64,000 bases of DNA, taken from an uncultured Polaribacter sp. (GTDB lineage: Bacteria > Bacteroidota > Bacteroidia > Flavobacteriales > Flavobacteriaceae). Positions within the stretch are counted from its first letter, which is position 1; each line of letters begins with the position of its first letter. Of the stretch, positions 10,851-19,871 are shown one piece after another. Below the pieces are notes generated by a model. The model was not told where the DNA came from and searched no databases. It was given only the letters and a program-made list of their open reading frames with translations. The DNA is taken from positions 1 through 64,000 of the forward strand of contig NZ_CANMHM010000004.1 in NCBI RefSeq assembly GCF_947497695.1, given 5' to 3'. Position numbers and translations under genes: made by a program.

Positions 10851-13226
10851 ATGTTGCACATAAAAAAAATGTTTTTTTTGTTGTTTTTAATAGCTTTTAA
10901 CGCTTTAAGTCAAGAAAAACATACTATTAGTGGTACTATTTATGACGATAGTAGTAATGAAACTTTAATTGGAGTTTCGATTTACTTTCCAGAACTAAAT
11001 TCAGGAACAACTACAAATGAATATGGATTCTATTCTATCACAGTTCCAGAAGGAACTCAAAAACTACAAATTAGTTATTTGGGATACAAAACAATTTTAA
11101 AGACTATTAACATAAGGGAAAAACTTACAAAAAACTTCAAACTAAAAGAAGAAACAGAAAGTTTGAATGAAATTGTTATAAAAAGTAATGTGGAGGCACT
11201 AAACATTAAAACTTCACAAATGAGTGTAAATAGGCTAACCTCTGCTAGTATTAAAAAAATACCAGTTGTTTTAGGAGAAGCAGATGTTATAAAATCTTTA
11301 ATTTTATTACCTGGTGTAACAAGTGCTGGTGAGGGAGCTTCTGGTTTTAATGTAAGAGGTGGTGCTGCAGATCAAAATTTAATACTATTAGATGAAGCAA
11401 TTGTTTTTAATTCCTCTCACTTATTCGGCTTTTTCTCGGTTTTTAATCCTGATGTAATTAAAGATGTTAAATTATACAAAGGAGGTATTCCTGCAAAATT
11501 TGGAGGTAGATTATCTTCAGTCTTAGATATTTATCAAAAAGAAGGAAATAGTAAAGAATTTAAAGCAACTGGTGGTATTGGTTTAGTTTCCTCTAGATTG
11601 TTATTAGAAGGTCCTATTCAAAAAGAAAAAAGTTCGTTTTTAATTGGTGGTAGATCTTCTTATGCTCATTTATTTTTACCGCTTTTTGATAATGACAATA
11701 CTGCTTATTTTTATGATTTAAACACTAAAATAAACTTTCGTTTAGATGATAAAAACAGTCTTTTCTTTTCGGGTTATTTTGGTAAAGATGTATTTGGCAT
11801 TAATGATAGCTTTGTAAATACTTATGGGAATTCTGTTGGGAATTTACGTTGGAATCATCTTTTTTCTGATAAAATATTTTCTAATCTATCATTAATTTAT
11901 TCTGATTATTTTTATGGTTTAACATTAGATTTTGTTGGGTTTGAATGGGAGTCTGGAATTACAAACTTTAATCTAAAATATGATATCAACCATTATATAA
12001 GTAATAAAATAAAATTAAGTTACGGAATTAATAACATATACAGTAACTTTAATCCTGGAAAAATTGCACCAAATAGAGAAGATGGTGTTCAAGCAGAAGA
12101 ATTAACCCAAAAACATGCCATTGAACTTGCTAGTTATATAGATGTAGAACATAAAATTACTAATAATTTTAGATTACAATATGGTATCCGTTTTAGTAAC
12201 TTTCTGCGTTTAGGACAAGATGAATTAAATACATATACAAATGATAAAGCTGTAATTTATAATGAAGAATTTAAAAAATACGAATCTGCTGATGCAACAG
12301 GAGTTGATACATTTAAAAGAACTGATCTAATTTCTAACTTTCATAACTTAGAACCAAGACTTTCTGCTTCTTATACTTTAAATGATAATACTTCTATTAA
12401 AGCAAGCTACAACAGAATGGTGCAATATTTACACTTGCTAACAAACACTGCTTCACCTACTCCATTAGATATTTGGGCGCCAAGTGGAAAGTATATAGAT
12501 CCTCAATTACTAGATCAGTTTGCTGTTGGGTATTTTAGTTCTTTAAAAGAAGGAGATTATTCTTTAGAAGTAGAATCATTTTACAAAGACATTCAAAATA
12601 GAATAGATTACATAAATGGAGCTAATTTAGTTGCCAATAATGAAATTGAAACGGTAATTTTAAACGGACAAGCAAGAGCTTATGGTTTAGAACTTTTGTT
12701 TAAAAAAAATAGAGGTAAATTTACTGGTTGGCTGGCTTATACATTGTCTAGATCAGAGCAACAAACACCTGGTAGAACTGCTAATGAACCAGGAATAAAT
12801 AATGGAGAATGGTATAGCACACCGTTTGATAAAACACATGACTTATCTATTAATGCAGGTTATGAATTAAATGAAAAATGGCAATTTAACGCAAATTTTG
12901 TGCTACAAACAGGGCAACCAACAAATTATCCTGTAGGTCAATATCAATTTGAAGCGTTAACAATTCCTGTTTTTAATGACAATACCAGAAATGCAGATAG
13001 ACTTCCATTATTTCATCGATTTGATGTTTCTGCAACATTAACACCTAGAAAAAATAAAAATAGAAAATTACAAGGAGAGTGGGTTTTTGGTATCTACAAC
13101 CTATACAACCGTCAAAATGCGGCTTCTATTAATTTTAGTCAAAATGACGAAACCCTAAGAAACGAAGCTGTACAAACTTCTATTTTTGGTATTGTGCCTT
13201 CTGTTACTTATAATTTCAAATTTTAA
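10851..13226 (+). CDS. TonB-dependent outer membrane receptor with N-terminal carboxypeptidase-regulatory-like domain
   Basis: Outer membrane active transporter or receptor of 791 residues. A signal peptide (about 1-20, ending in NALSQ) is followed by a beta-sandwich domain of the CarboxypepD_reg-like type (about 24-105, GTIYDDSSNETLIGVSI). Then come the plug (about 115-230, with GFNVRGGAADQNLILLDEA) and the beta-barrel, ending in the aromatic YNFKF typical of barrel C-termini. I kept the first ATG because it gives a Lys-containing n-region. The next gene is a DUF4249 lipoprotein 33 bp away. This receptor-lipoprotein pairing is common in Bacteroidota, but the substrate is unknown. Confidence 0.9.
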   Translation: MLHIKKMFFLLFLIAFNALSQEKHTISGTIYDDSSNETLIGVSIYFPELNSGTTTNEYGFYSITVPEGTQKLQISYLGYKTILKTINIREKLTKNFKLKEETESLNEIVIKSNVEALNIKTSQMSVNRLTSASIKKIPVVLGEADVIKSLILLPGVTSAGEGASGFNVRGGAADQNLILLDEAIVFNSSHLFGFFSVFNPDVIKDVKLYKGGIPAKFGGRLSSVLDIYQKEGNSKEFKATGGIGLVSSRLLLEGPIQKEKSSFLIGGRSSYAHLFLPLFDNDNTAYFYDLNTKINFRLDDKNSLFFSGYFGKDVFGINDSFVNTYGNSVGNLRWNHLFSDKIFSNLSLIYSDYFYGLTLDFVGFEWESGITNFNLKYDINHYISNKIKLSYGINNIYSNFNPGKIAPNREDGVQAEELTQKHAIELASYIDVEHKITNNFRLQYGIRFSNFLRLGQDELNTYTNDKAVIYNEEFKKYESADATGVDTFKRTDLISNFHNLEPRLSASYTLNDNTSIKASYNRMVQYLHLLTNTASPTPLDIWAPSGKYIDPQLLDQFAVGYFSSLKEGDYSLEVESFYKDIQNRIDYINGANLVANNEIETVILNGQARAYGLELLFKKNRGKFTGWLAYTLSRSEQQTPGRTANEPGINNGEWYSTPFDKTHDLSINAGYELNEKWQFNANFVLQTGQPTNYPVGQYQFEALTIPVFNDNTRNADRLPLFHRFDVSATLTPRKNKNRKLQGEWVFGIYNLYNRQNAASINFSQNDETLRNEAVQTSIFGIVPSVTYNFKF

Positions 13227-13259
13227 ACCTTTAACAGGTTTTAATATATTACTATTCTT

Positions 13260-14090
13260 ATGAAAAATATAAAAATATTATTCGTTTTATTTATGGTACT
13301 TTTAGCAAATTGCGAAAAAGTAGTAGAAATTGATGTACCTTCTATAGAGCCTAAATTAATTATTGAAGCTACTTTTGAGGTTTTATTTGATGAAAACCCT
13401 ATTATTTCAAATAACACAGTAGCTTTAAGACTAACAGCAGACTTTTTTGAAGATTCAATTCCTAAAGTTACCAACGCAACTGTATTTGTAACTAATATGT
13501 CTGATGGAAACATCATTAATTATAACGATTTAAATGCAGATGGAGATTACGAACCAGAAAATCCATTTGTACCTCAAGATAATGTTGAGTATAAATTAAC
13601 TGTTATTTATGATGGTGAAACTTATGAAGGAACTGCAACAAGAATAAAATCTACAACACTTACAAATATTGTTCAAGGAGATGAAACTTTATTTACAGGA
13701 AATGAGACTCAAATTAAAATAGATTTTACAGACGATGGCAGTGTAGAAAACTATTATTTATTTGATTTTTCTGAAGGAGACTTTAGAGTATTAGAAGATC
13801 GTTTCTTTAACGGTAAAGCTTATAATTTTACAAATTTTTATAGTGAAGAAGAGTTAGAACTTCCTCAAACAGTAAACATAAAAATGTCTGGTATCACAAA
13901 AGACTATTTTACTTATTTTAGAGTTTTATCTAGCCAAAGTGGTGAAGGTGGAGGTGGTCCTTTTGAAACGGTACCTTCTACTCTTTTAGGAAATATAATC
14001 AATATGACCAACGAAGCCAATTTTCCATTAGGTTATTTTCATATTTCTGAAACAGATACTTTTGCTATAGATTTGGTAGATAAAAACTAA
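13260..14090 (+). CDS. DUF4249 family lipoprotein
   Basis: Probable outer membrane lipoprotein of 276 residues. A hydrophobic leader ends in a lipobox with the lipidated Cys at residue 18 (LANC). The mature part starts with KVVEIDVPSIEPKLIIEA and contains PFVPQDNVEYKLTVIYDG and a Gly-rich loop near 225, a pattern I recognise as DUF4249. It is co-transcribed with the preceding TonB receptor and likely works as its surface or periplasmic partner; that role is inferred from gene pairing, not from a known reaction. No terminator hairpin is evident in the 212 bp downstream. Confidence 0.85.
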   Translation: MKNIKILFVLFMVLLANCEKVVEIDVPSIEPKLIIEATFEVLFDENPIISNNTVALRLTADFFEDSIPKVTNATVFVTNMSDGNIINYNDLNADGDYEPENPFVPQDNVEYKLTVIYDGETYEGTATRIKSTTLTNIVQGDETLFTGNETQIKIDFTDDGSVENYYLFDFSEGDFRVLEDRFFNGKAYNFTNFYSEEELELPQTVNIKMSGITKDYFTYFRVLSSQSGEGGGGPFETVPSTLLGNIINMTNEANFPLGYFHISETDTFAIDLVDKN

Positions 14091-14290
14091 ATTTATTTAA
14101 CCTGTATTTACTTTAAAAAATACTCTTACTTTTTTTTATTTCTTTTAAAATATTAAATGTGATGCATTTGAAAATGTACCTTTTTTTTATTTTTCTTAAA
14201 AAAAGATATAGCCTTTACACTTGGTTAAAGATAAATTCCAAGCCCCTTAAAACACCCAAAAAATAATTAAAAACATCCAGTAGATTTCTA

Positions 14291-14298
14291 TATTTTTG
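14291..14298 (+). promoter_or_regulatory. -7 element of murQ, placed almost on the start codon
   Basis: TATTTTTG is separated from the murQ ATG at 14303 by only four bases (AAAC). Transcription at the usual distance would start at the ATG itself, which would give a leaderless message. Confidence 0.5.
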
Positions 14299-14302
14299 AA
14301 AC

Positions 14303-15115
14303 ATGACTTTTATAAAAACTACAGAGCAAGATTCTAAGTACAATCATCTAGAAAAGATGTCTGTAAAAGAACTATTAGCAAATATTAATAAAGAAGACAA
14401 AACAGTGCCTTTAGCAGTAGAAAAGGCATTGCCACAAATAGAAATTTTAACGGCACAAATTGTAAACAAATTACAAAAAGGAGGCAGGCTTTTTTATTTA
14501 GGTGCAGGAACTTCTGGCAGATTGGGTGTTGTCGATGCCTCTGAATGTCCGCCAACTTTTGGCGTTTCTTATGATTTAGTAGTTGGTATAATTGCAGGTG
14601 GAGATATAGCTATTAGAAAAGCGGTTGAATTTGCAGAAGATTCTACAAACCAAGGTTGGTTAGATTTGCAAGAAAATAATATTACAAATAAAGATGTTGT
14701 TGTGGGTATTGCTGCATCTGGCACAACACCTTATGTAATTGCTGCTTTAGAAAAATGTAATAAAAACAATATTGTTACAGGTTGTATTGCTTGCAATAAA
14801 AATAGTCCTTTAGGGAAAGTAGCTCAATTCCCTATAGAAGTTGTTGTGGGCCCAGAATTTGTAACAGGAAGCTCTAGAATGAAAGCAGGTACTGCTCAAA
14901 AGTTAGTATTAAATATGCTTTCTACTGCTACCATGATTCAATTGGGTAAAATAAAAGGCAATAAAATGGTAGACATGCAACTTTCTAATAATAAATTGTT
15001 AGAAAGAGGGCAAAAAATGTTAGCCAAAGAATTAAATATCGACCAAAATGTAGCTGCCAATTTACTAGAACAGTTTGGCAACGTTAGAAATGCTATTAAA
15101 AACTATAAAAAATGA
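14303..15115 (+). CDS. murQ: N-acetylmuramic acid 6-phosphate etherase
   Basis: Cytosolic SIS-domain lyase that splits the lactyl ether of MurNAc-6-phosphate to give GlcNAc-6-phosphate and D-lactate in cell-wall recycling. The 270 residues are somewhat shorter than the E. coli enzyme. The sugar-phosphate loop GAGTSGRLGVVDASECPPTFG is near 67-87, AASGTTPYVIAAL near 145, and the family signature GSSRMKAGTAQK near 195. The ATG of the following gene overlaps its stop codon by four bases, so the two are translationally coupled. Confidence 0.95.
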   Translation: MTFIKTTEQDSKYNHLEKMSVKELLANINKEDKTVPLAVEKALPQIEILTAQIVNKLQKGGRLFYLGAGTSGRLGVVDASECPPTFGVSYDLVVGIIAGGDIAIRKAVEFAEDSTNQGWLDLQENNITNKDVVVGIAASGTTPYVIAALEKCNKNNIVTGCIACNKNSPLGKVAQFPIEVVVGPEFVTGSSRMKAGTAQKLVLNMLSTATMIQLGKIKGNKMVDMQLSNNKLLERGQKMLAKELNIDQNVAANLLEQFGNVRNAIKNYKK

Positions 15116-15354
15116 GTACTAATATCAACATATTAGCAAAGGGTTTAAAATATTTAGGCTTTTTAGTGCTATTTCTTATTGCATCTCCAATAACACTTAC
15201 CATGGGTTTTAAAGCTTTAAAAAAGTTTGAAAATACACCAAATGAATATCTGTCTTACCTTATTTTATTTGTTGCTGCTATTCTAGTTATTTTTACGATT
15301 ATTTTTGCTTTTAAAACTTTTAAAATTTTATTACAAGCTTTATTTAATAATTAA
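15112..15354 (+). CDS. Small two-helix membrane protein (DUF6095-like)
   Basis: An 80-residue protein with two hydrophobic helices (about 15-35 and 47-68) joined by a short polar loop with KALKKFENTPNEYL. It resembles the flavobacterial family DUF6095, which I recall as a common neighbour of murQ; that name is from memory. The start overlaps murQ by 4 bp, and its stop overlaps the next start by one base, so the three genes form a tightly coupled operon. Function unknown. Confidence 0.75.
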   Translation: MSTNINILAKGLKYLGFLVLFLIASPITLTMGFKALKKFENTPNEYLSYLILFVAAILVIFTIIFAFKTFKILLQALFNN

Positions 15355-16355
15355 TGAGCAGCAAAAAATCAGACGGAATTATTATTATTCTTTCTTACCC
15401 AGATACTATTGTTAGACCTCCTTACTGGGAACCTTCGAGTAAAATTTGGCCAATTATTGGTATTGGAAGTAAACATGCAGTACAAGCTGGTCACGCTGCT
15501 TTATTGTTGATTAAAAAAGGAGAAACTGAGATCAATTATTTTGATTTTGGACGCTATATTACTTCTTACGGAAATGGTCGTGTTCGTTGTAAAGAAACAG
15601 ACCCAGATGTTACGATTACAATGGATGCAAAGTTTAAAAACGGACAACTTGCCAATCTACAAGAAATTTTACTTTGGATTGAAAAGCATCCTGAAAAAAC
15701 ACATGGAAATGGCAGATTGGTTGCTAGTATGCACACTGATATTGATTATCAGAAAGCTTTAAACTTTATGCATCAATTAATTGATAAAAAAGAAATTCCT
15801 TATGGACTTTTTGTGAAAAATGGAAGTAATTGTGCTCGTTTTGTAACAGACACACTCATTGCTGCTTCATCAAATACAAAAATTAAAAAGCAACTAAAAA
15901 AATCTAATTTAGTTACACCAAGTCCTATTGGCAATGTACTAAAAGGCACTACAAATAATAGTATTTACACTATTTACAATCAACAAATTACGGAGTATAA
16001 AAATAGATCTATTACCAAAGAATACAGGGCTTCTTTTTTTAATAAAATTAAAGGAGAACCCAATTTAGTTGGAACTGAAATTGCTGATTTAGCATCTTTT
16101 AAATTAGAAAACGGCACTTGGTTAGGTGGAATTGGAAGTGGTGCTTGGTTTATAATTGATGAAAAAAAAGACAATACAACTTATAAAATAGCTAGATTTA
16201 CATCCAAAGGAAAAAAAGATTTTGAAGGATTATTTTGCATTTCTGATACTGATTTTAAACATTCTGAAAAACATCAATTCATACATCCTACAAATTGTAG
16301 AGAAGTTTTTATTGATCAAAAGGAAAAAACTTTTAAGCTCACTATACTTGCATAA
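15354..16355 (+). CDS. Uncharacterised protein with papain-like His/Cys motifs (possibly DUF6695)
   Basis: A 333-residue protein without signal peptide or membrane helix. The N-terminal half has GSKHAVQAGHAALLLI (about 37-52) and a later NGSNCARFVTDTLI (about 157-170). A His after a small-residue loop plus a downstream NCAR Cys recalls the layout of NlpC/P60- or YiiX-like papain-fold enzymes, but I cannot assign the fold with confidence. The C-terminal half has a beta-rich segment with GTWLGGIGSGAWFII near 255. It is translationally coupled to the murQ unit, which suggests, but does not prove, a cell-wall link. It converges on the DinB-like gene with a 4-bp gap. Confidence 0.6.
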   Translation: MSSKKSDGIIIILSYPDTIVRPPYWEPSSKIWPIIGIGSKHAVQAGHAALLLIKKGETEINYFDFGRYITSYGNGRVRCKETDPDVTITMDAKFKNGQLANLQEILLWIEKHPEKTHGNGRLVASMHTDIDYQKALNFMHQLIDKKEIPYGLFVKNGSNCARFVTDTLIAASSNTKIKKQLKKSNLVTPSPIGNVLKGTTNNSIYTIYNQQITEYKNRSITKEYRASFFNKIKGEPNLVGTEIADLASFKLENGTWLGGIGSGAWFIIDEKKDNTTYKIARFTSKGKKDFEGLFCISDTDFKHSEKHQFIHPTNCREVFIDQKEKTFKLTILA

Positions 16356-16359
16356 ATTA

Positions 16360-16851
16360 CTAACTTCCTACTCTTTTTGGTGTTGTTGGGTTAAAGCCAA
16401 AATCTGAATCTGGCAAAGCAATATCTAATTGATAAATTAAATAACCAATACTTGCAAAATGATGAATTGCGTGGCTTTGAGCCTGCATTAAAACTGCTGC
16501 AATGGTATAATTTGCTATTTCTTTACCCAAACCTAAATCGTCAGAAACTTGAATCGTTTTAGTAAAGTCTTCTTTTTTTATTTGTTTTAGTTGATGAGTT
16601 ATAGATTTAAAATAAGCAATGCCTGTTGCAGTTTCTTTTTCGGCACATTCATTTCGTTCTCTTACAGAAAAATCTATAAAATCATTCTCTAACCCTTTAA
16701 AAATACAAGAAAAAACATCTAAAACATGACGCACATGACAACCAATACTAGAATTGTAAGGAGCTATAGAACTATCTGAATATTGTTCATCTGAAATAGA
16801 GTTTAATAATTTAATCCCTTTTTGTAAGTTTTGTTCAATTGCGTTAATCAT
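16360..16851 (-). CDS. DinB-like family protein
   Basis: A 163-residue, predicted four-helix-bundle protein. Candidate metal ligands are the His residues in GCHVRHVLD (about 38-46) and in QAQSHAIHHFASIGYLI (about 127-143), the spacing expected for DinB/DUF664-type metal sites. Proteins of this fold include thiol-dependent transferases such as bacillithiol S-transferases; no substrate can be named here. It has its own -7 box, TAAATTTG with TTG 20 bases upstream. It converges with the murQ operon with no terminator between. Confidence 0.65.
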   Translation of the reverse strand: MINAIEQNLQKGIKLLNSISDEQYSDSSIAPYNSSIGCHVRHVLDVFSCIFKGLENDFIDFSVRERNECAEKETATGIAYFKSITHQLKQIKKEDFTKTIQVSDDLGLGKEIANYTIAAVLMQAQSHAIHHFASIGYLIYQLDIALPDSDFGFNPTTPKRVGS

Positions 16852-16888
16852 ACATTTTATTAAATAGTATCTGTCGTAAAAAGTTTAG

Positions 16889-16919
16889 CAAATTTACGAG
16901 TTCTTAGCTTTAAAATCAA
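16889..16919 (-). promoter_or_regulatory. Promoter of the DinB-like gene
   Basis: The minus strand carries TTG (16917-16919), a 20-base spacer and TAAATTTG (16889-16896), which is close to the Bacteroidota housekeeping promoter layout. The start codon is 37 bases downstream. Confidence 0.55.
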
Positions 16920-16980
16920 TATAATTATAACAACTTATATATCAAATAATTAAATCCTAAAAACTAGTGTTTTTGTTTTT

Positions 16981-16996
16981 TGGCACGCTGTTTGAA
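16981..16996 (+). promoter_or_regulatory. Sigma-54-like (-24/-12) promoter
   Basis: TGGCACGCTGTTTGAA closely resembles the RpoN consensus TGGCACG-N4-TTGCA. The GG and the second dinucleotide are separated by exactly ten bases, although the latter is GA instead of GC. It is preceded by a T-rich run and is about 70 bases before the next ATG. No TAnnTTTG box is found in the same gap. Confidence 0.5.
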
Positions 16997-17064
16997 TAAA
17001 TACTTATCAAATACGGAAGCTGAAAAGTATAAAGAGTAAGCAAAACCCTTTAAAACCATAAATT

Positions 17065-17997
17065 ATGAAAAAAGGTATATATATATTATTAGGTATGCTT
17101 CTAATGATTGCTACTGTAGAAGCTAAAAACAACAACGAATCATTCATTACAAATGTATTTAATTACTCTTACAATAACGCTGTAATTTTTGAAGATAGAG
17201 GTGTAGAATTCTTTGTTTTTACAAATGGTGAGTTTGATTTTAATAGCGTTTACAATAGAAACATAAACATCAATAGAGATTTTAGGGGAAGAATTGTAAG
17301 AATTGGAAACTCGTTTATAAACTATGATGCTTTTGGAAATGTTACCAGAATTGGAAACGTTTTTATGAGATATAACAGAGGTAGGTTAGCAAATGTAGGT
17401 AATTTACAAGTACGATATAATCGTTGGGGAAATCCTATTTTTAATGGTACTGTAAGAAATAATTTTCACAATTATAATGGTGTAAATATTAACTTAAATA
17501 TTGGAGATATTTGTAATTATAATGATGCTTTCTTTTATAGAAACGATTTTAGAGTAAACTATTCTAGAATTAGAGAAGATAGAAATTTCTATTACTACAG
17601 AGCAAACCCTAATGCAAGAATTGGTAACAGAAGTACTATTATTAGAAGAAGAAAACCAGCAGTTGCAATTACCAATAGAAATATTACTTCTACAAGAAAA
17701 AATAATACTACTTATAGAAAACCTGTTAAAAGAAATAATAGGATTATTAACAGAGCAACTACTACAAATAGAAATACAACTGTAAGAAAAAATACAGCTG
17801 TTTCTAATAGAGTGCCAGCTACTGTAAATACAAAAAGAACTGTAACACCTAGAACTAGTACTACTAGAACTACAATTAGAAAACCTGCTAGCGTTACTAA
17901 AAGAAGTGCAACTCCTATTAAAAGAGATGTAAAAAAAACAACAAGAGCAACATCAACAAGAAGTGCAACAAATAACAAATCAAGAAGTAGAAGATAA
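17065..17997 (+). CDS. Secreted Asn/Arg/Thr-rich basic protein of unknown function
   Basis: A 310-residue protein with a signal peptide (about 1-21, ending in VEAKN). The middle part (about 70-130) has internal repeats built on the pattern RIGN-x-F-x-x-Y-x-x-x-G, rich in Asn, Tyr and Arg. From about residue 190 to the end it is a disordered, very basic tail of Arg, Lys, Thr and Asn, which suggests binding to nucleic acid, polysaccharide or another anionic surface after export; this is inference. I do not recognise a named family. It stands alone behind a sigma-54-like promoter and ends in a strong terminator. Confidence 0.7.
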   Translation: MKKGIYILLGMLLMIATVEAKNNNESFITNVFNYSYNNAVIFEDRGVEFFVFTNGEFDFNSVYNRNININRDFRGRIVRIGNSFINYDAFGNVTRIGNVFMRYNRGRLANVGNLQVRYNRWGNPIFNGTVRNNFHNYNGVNINLNIGDICNYNDAFFYRNDFRVNYSRIREDRNFYYYRANPNARIGNRSTIIRRRKPAVAITNRNITSTRKNNTTYRKPVKRNNRIINRATTTNRNTTVRKNTAVSNRVPATVNTKRTVTPRTSTTRTTIRKPASVTKRSATPIKRDVKKTTRATSTRSATNNKSRSRR

Positions 17998-18016
17998 TAG
18001 TTTTAGTTTAAAAAAT

Positions 18017-18048
18017 AAAGCCTCATTTTATGAAGAAATGAGGCTTTT
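18017..18048. terminator. Bidirectional terminator
   Basis: A 12-bp perfect stem AAAGCCTCATTT / AAATGAGGCTTT with a 7-nt loop, flanked by A and T runs. It serves the plus-strand basic protein gene and possibly the convergent CoA-binding gene. Confidence 0.9.
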
Positions 18049-18091
18049 GAGTTTAAATTTTTAAGTTAATTTTTACCCTATAAAAAACTTT

Positions 18092-18454
18092 TTAATATTG
18101 ATTGGTACTTAATAATACTAGCGTACAAGCAATTTCAGATTCAATATTATTATCTTTCAATAATTTTATAAAGTCTACGTTTTCTGTTCCAGGATTAAAA
18201 AGAACTCTTCTAGGTTTTAAGTTGATGATATAGTTGTAATACTCCTCTTGTCTTTTAGGATTTAGATATAAAGTAATAGTATCTATATCTGTAAAGAGAA
18301 TTTTTTCAGTTTCTATTGCAACATCTTCAACAATACCTTTTCTTAAACCCAAAGCTAAAACAGGGATTTTTTTCCCTCTTAAACTTTTTATTGCCCTATT
18401 AGAATATCGCGTTTCTTTTAATGATGCTCCAATAACCAACGTTGTCTTTTTCAT
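18092..18454 (-). CDS. CoA-binding domain protein
   Basis: A 120-residue Rossmann-like protein of the CoA_binding/YccU type. It opens with the TLVIGASLKETRYSNRAIKSL pattern, in which GAS and the basic residues would hold the phosphates. The second half has PRRVLFNPGTENVDFIKLL, as is usual in this family. These small single-domain proteins are common but have no defined reaction. It is 17 bp downstream of fabH on the same strand and is probably co-transcribed with it. Confidence 0.8.
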   Translation of the reverse strand: MKKTTLVIGASLKETRYSNRAIKSLRGKKIPVLALGLRKGIVEDVAIETEKILFTDIDTITLYLNPKRQEEYYNYIINLKPRRVLFNPGTENVDFIKLLKDNNIESEIACTLVLLSTNQY

Positions 18455-18471
18455 TTAAAAAAAATTATAAT

Positions 18472-19479
18472 TTACCATCTAATAATTACGCTTCCCCAAG
18501 TAAAACCACTTCCAAAAGCAGCTAAAACAACCAAATCATTGTCTTTTATTTTATCCAATTCCCACGCTTCTGTTAAAGCAATAATTACAGAAGCAGCAGT
18601 TGTATTACCATATTTTTGAATATTATTAAAAACCTGATGATCAGATAATTTAAACTTTTTCTGAATAAATTGTGCAATTCGCAAATTTGCTTGATGTGGA
18701 ATTAACATATCAATCTGTTCTTTCTCTAAATTATTAGCTGCTAAACCTTCTACAATCGCTTCAGAAAAACGTGTTATAGCGTGTTTAAAAACAAACTGCC
18801 CATTCATATAAGGATAATAAGATACATCTTCAGGATCATTATTTTCTAAAATTTCTGGCACCCATCTTTGAGTTGATGGTCCTTCTAAAACCAATTCTTT
18901 TGCATGTTTTCCTTCAGAATGTAAATGAGAAGACAAAATTCCTTTTCCTACTATTTCACTTCGTGATAAAACAGCTGCTCCTGCTCCATCTCCAAAAATA
19001 ACAGAAACATTTCTACCTCTTGTAGATTTTTCTAAACCTCCAGAATGATTTTCTGAACCAATCACCAAAATATTTTTATACATACCTGTTTTTATAAACT
19101 GATCTGCAACAGACATCGCATAAATAAAACCAGAACATTGGTTACGCACATCTAAAGCACCAATTGTTGGCATATTTAATAGATCTTGTACTTGCACTCC
19201 TCCACCAGGAAAATACATATCTGGGCTCAAAGTTGCAAAAACAATAAAATCAATATCATCTTTTGTTAAACCAGCTCTTTCTATGGCAATTTTTGCTGCT
19301 TTTGCTCCCATTACAGCAGTGGTGTCTTCTGTTTTTGGGTCAATCCAACGTCTTTCTTGTATGCCTGTTCTTTCTTGAATCCATTCATCTGATGTTTCCA
19401 TAAATTCCTTTAAATCGTTATTGGTTACAACGTTTTCTGGAACATAACGTCCAAGACCTGTAATTTTAGAACTGTACAT
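18472..19479 (-). CDS. fabH: 3-oxoacyl-ACP synthase III (KAS III) family protein
   Basis: Thiolase-fold enzyme that condenses acetyl-CoA or a branched acyl-CoA with malonyl-ACP to start fatty acid synthesis; 335 residues. The catalytic triad is intact: Cys115 in NQCSGF, His262 in PHQANLRI and Asn292 in YGNTTAAS. The N-terminal DEWIQERTGIQERR is a KAS III hallmark. Flavobacteria often have several FabH paralogues, so this copy may serve ordinary fatty acids or a side pathway; nothing nearby decides this, since plsX and rpmF do not flank it. Confidence 0.9.
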   Translation of the reverse strand: MYSSKITGLGRYVPENVVTNNDLKEFMETSDEWIQERTGIQERRWIDPKTEDTTAVMGAKAAKIAIERAGLTKDDIDFIVFATLSPDMYFPGGGVQVQDLLNMPTIGALDVRNQCSGFIYAMSVADQFIKTGMYKNILVIGSENHSGGLEKSTRGRNVSVIFGDGAGAAVLSRSEIVGKGILSSHLHSEGKHAKELVLEGPSTQRWVPEILENNDPEDVSYYPYMNGQFVFKHAITRFSEAIVEGLAANNLEKEQIDMLIPHQANLRIAQFIQKKFKLSDHQVFNNIQKYGNTTAASVIIALTEAWELDKIKDNDLVVLAAFGSGFTWGSVIIRW

Positions 19480-19871
19480 ATATTTTATTTTTGAATATCA
19501 ATTTGCTTGTAGCTAAAATAGTGAATTTATTTTTGAATCTTATTTTTCAAAACAACTACAAAATAAATGTTCACTTAAAATAATGGATTTTAAAATTTGT
19601 CGCGAATTCACGAATTTCAATTTTTTAATATAAAAAATTATTTCACAAAGTAAAGTTCCATTGGAACTTTTTAAATTAGTGAAATTTTAATAAAAATTGG
19701 ATTTAATAATTCGTGAATTCGTGGCAACATTTATTTTTAATGAATCACATATTACAAAACACTAAACTGTCTAAATTGTAATACTTCTGTCATCTTGTCA
19801 CAATCACTTCTTTGGTATTTTTTTTGACTATTGCTTATCACAAATAATAAATTAACAAAAACATTTATAAA
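19480..19871. other. Divergent gap between fabH and htpG
   Basis: This 392-bp region has no plausible gene. Its middle is occupied by a large imperfect palindrome (separate entry). I see no HrcA/CIRCE-type inverted repeat before htpG and no exact TAnnTTTG box. Confidence 0.55.
19597..19727. repeat. 131-bp imperfect palindromic element
   Basis: The outer arms at 19597-19616 and 19708-19727 match at 18 of 20 positions (core GAATTCACGAATT). Inner arms include TTTCAC/GTGAAA. The centre is a perfect 9-bp palindrome AAAGTTCCA-T-TGGAACTTT (19652-19670). The whole could fold as one long hairpin. It looks like a dispersed intergenic repeat or MITE-like element, though no target duplication is visible. 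Confidence 0.7.

Noticed and set aside
17712..17978. Hydrophobic 88-residue ORF on the minus strand, like a membrane peptide
   Set aside because: It is the antisense of the Thr/Arg-rich tail of the secreted protein; the Leu/Val-rich composition follows from the reverse complement.
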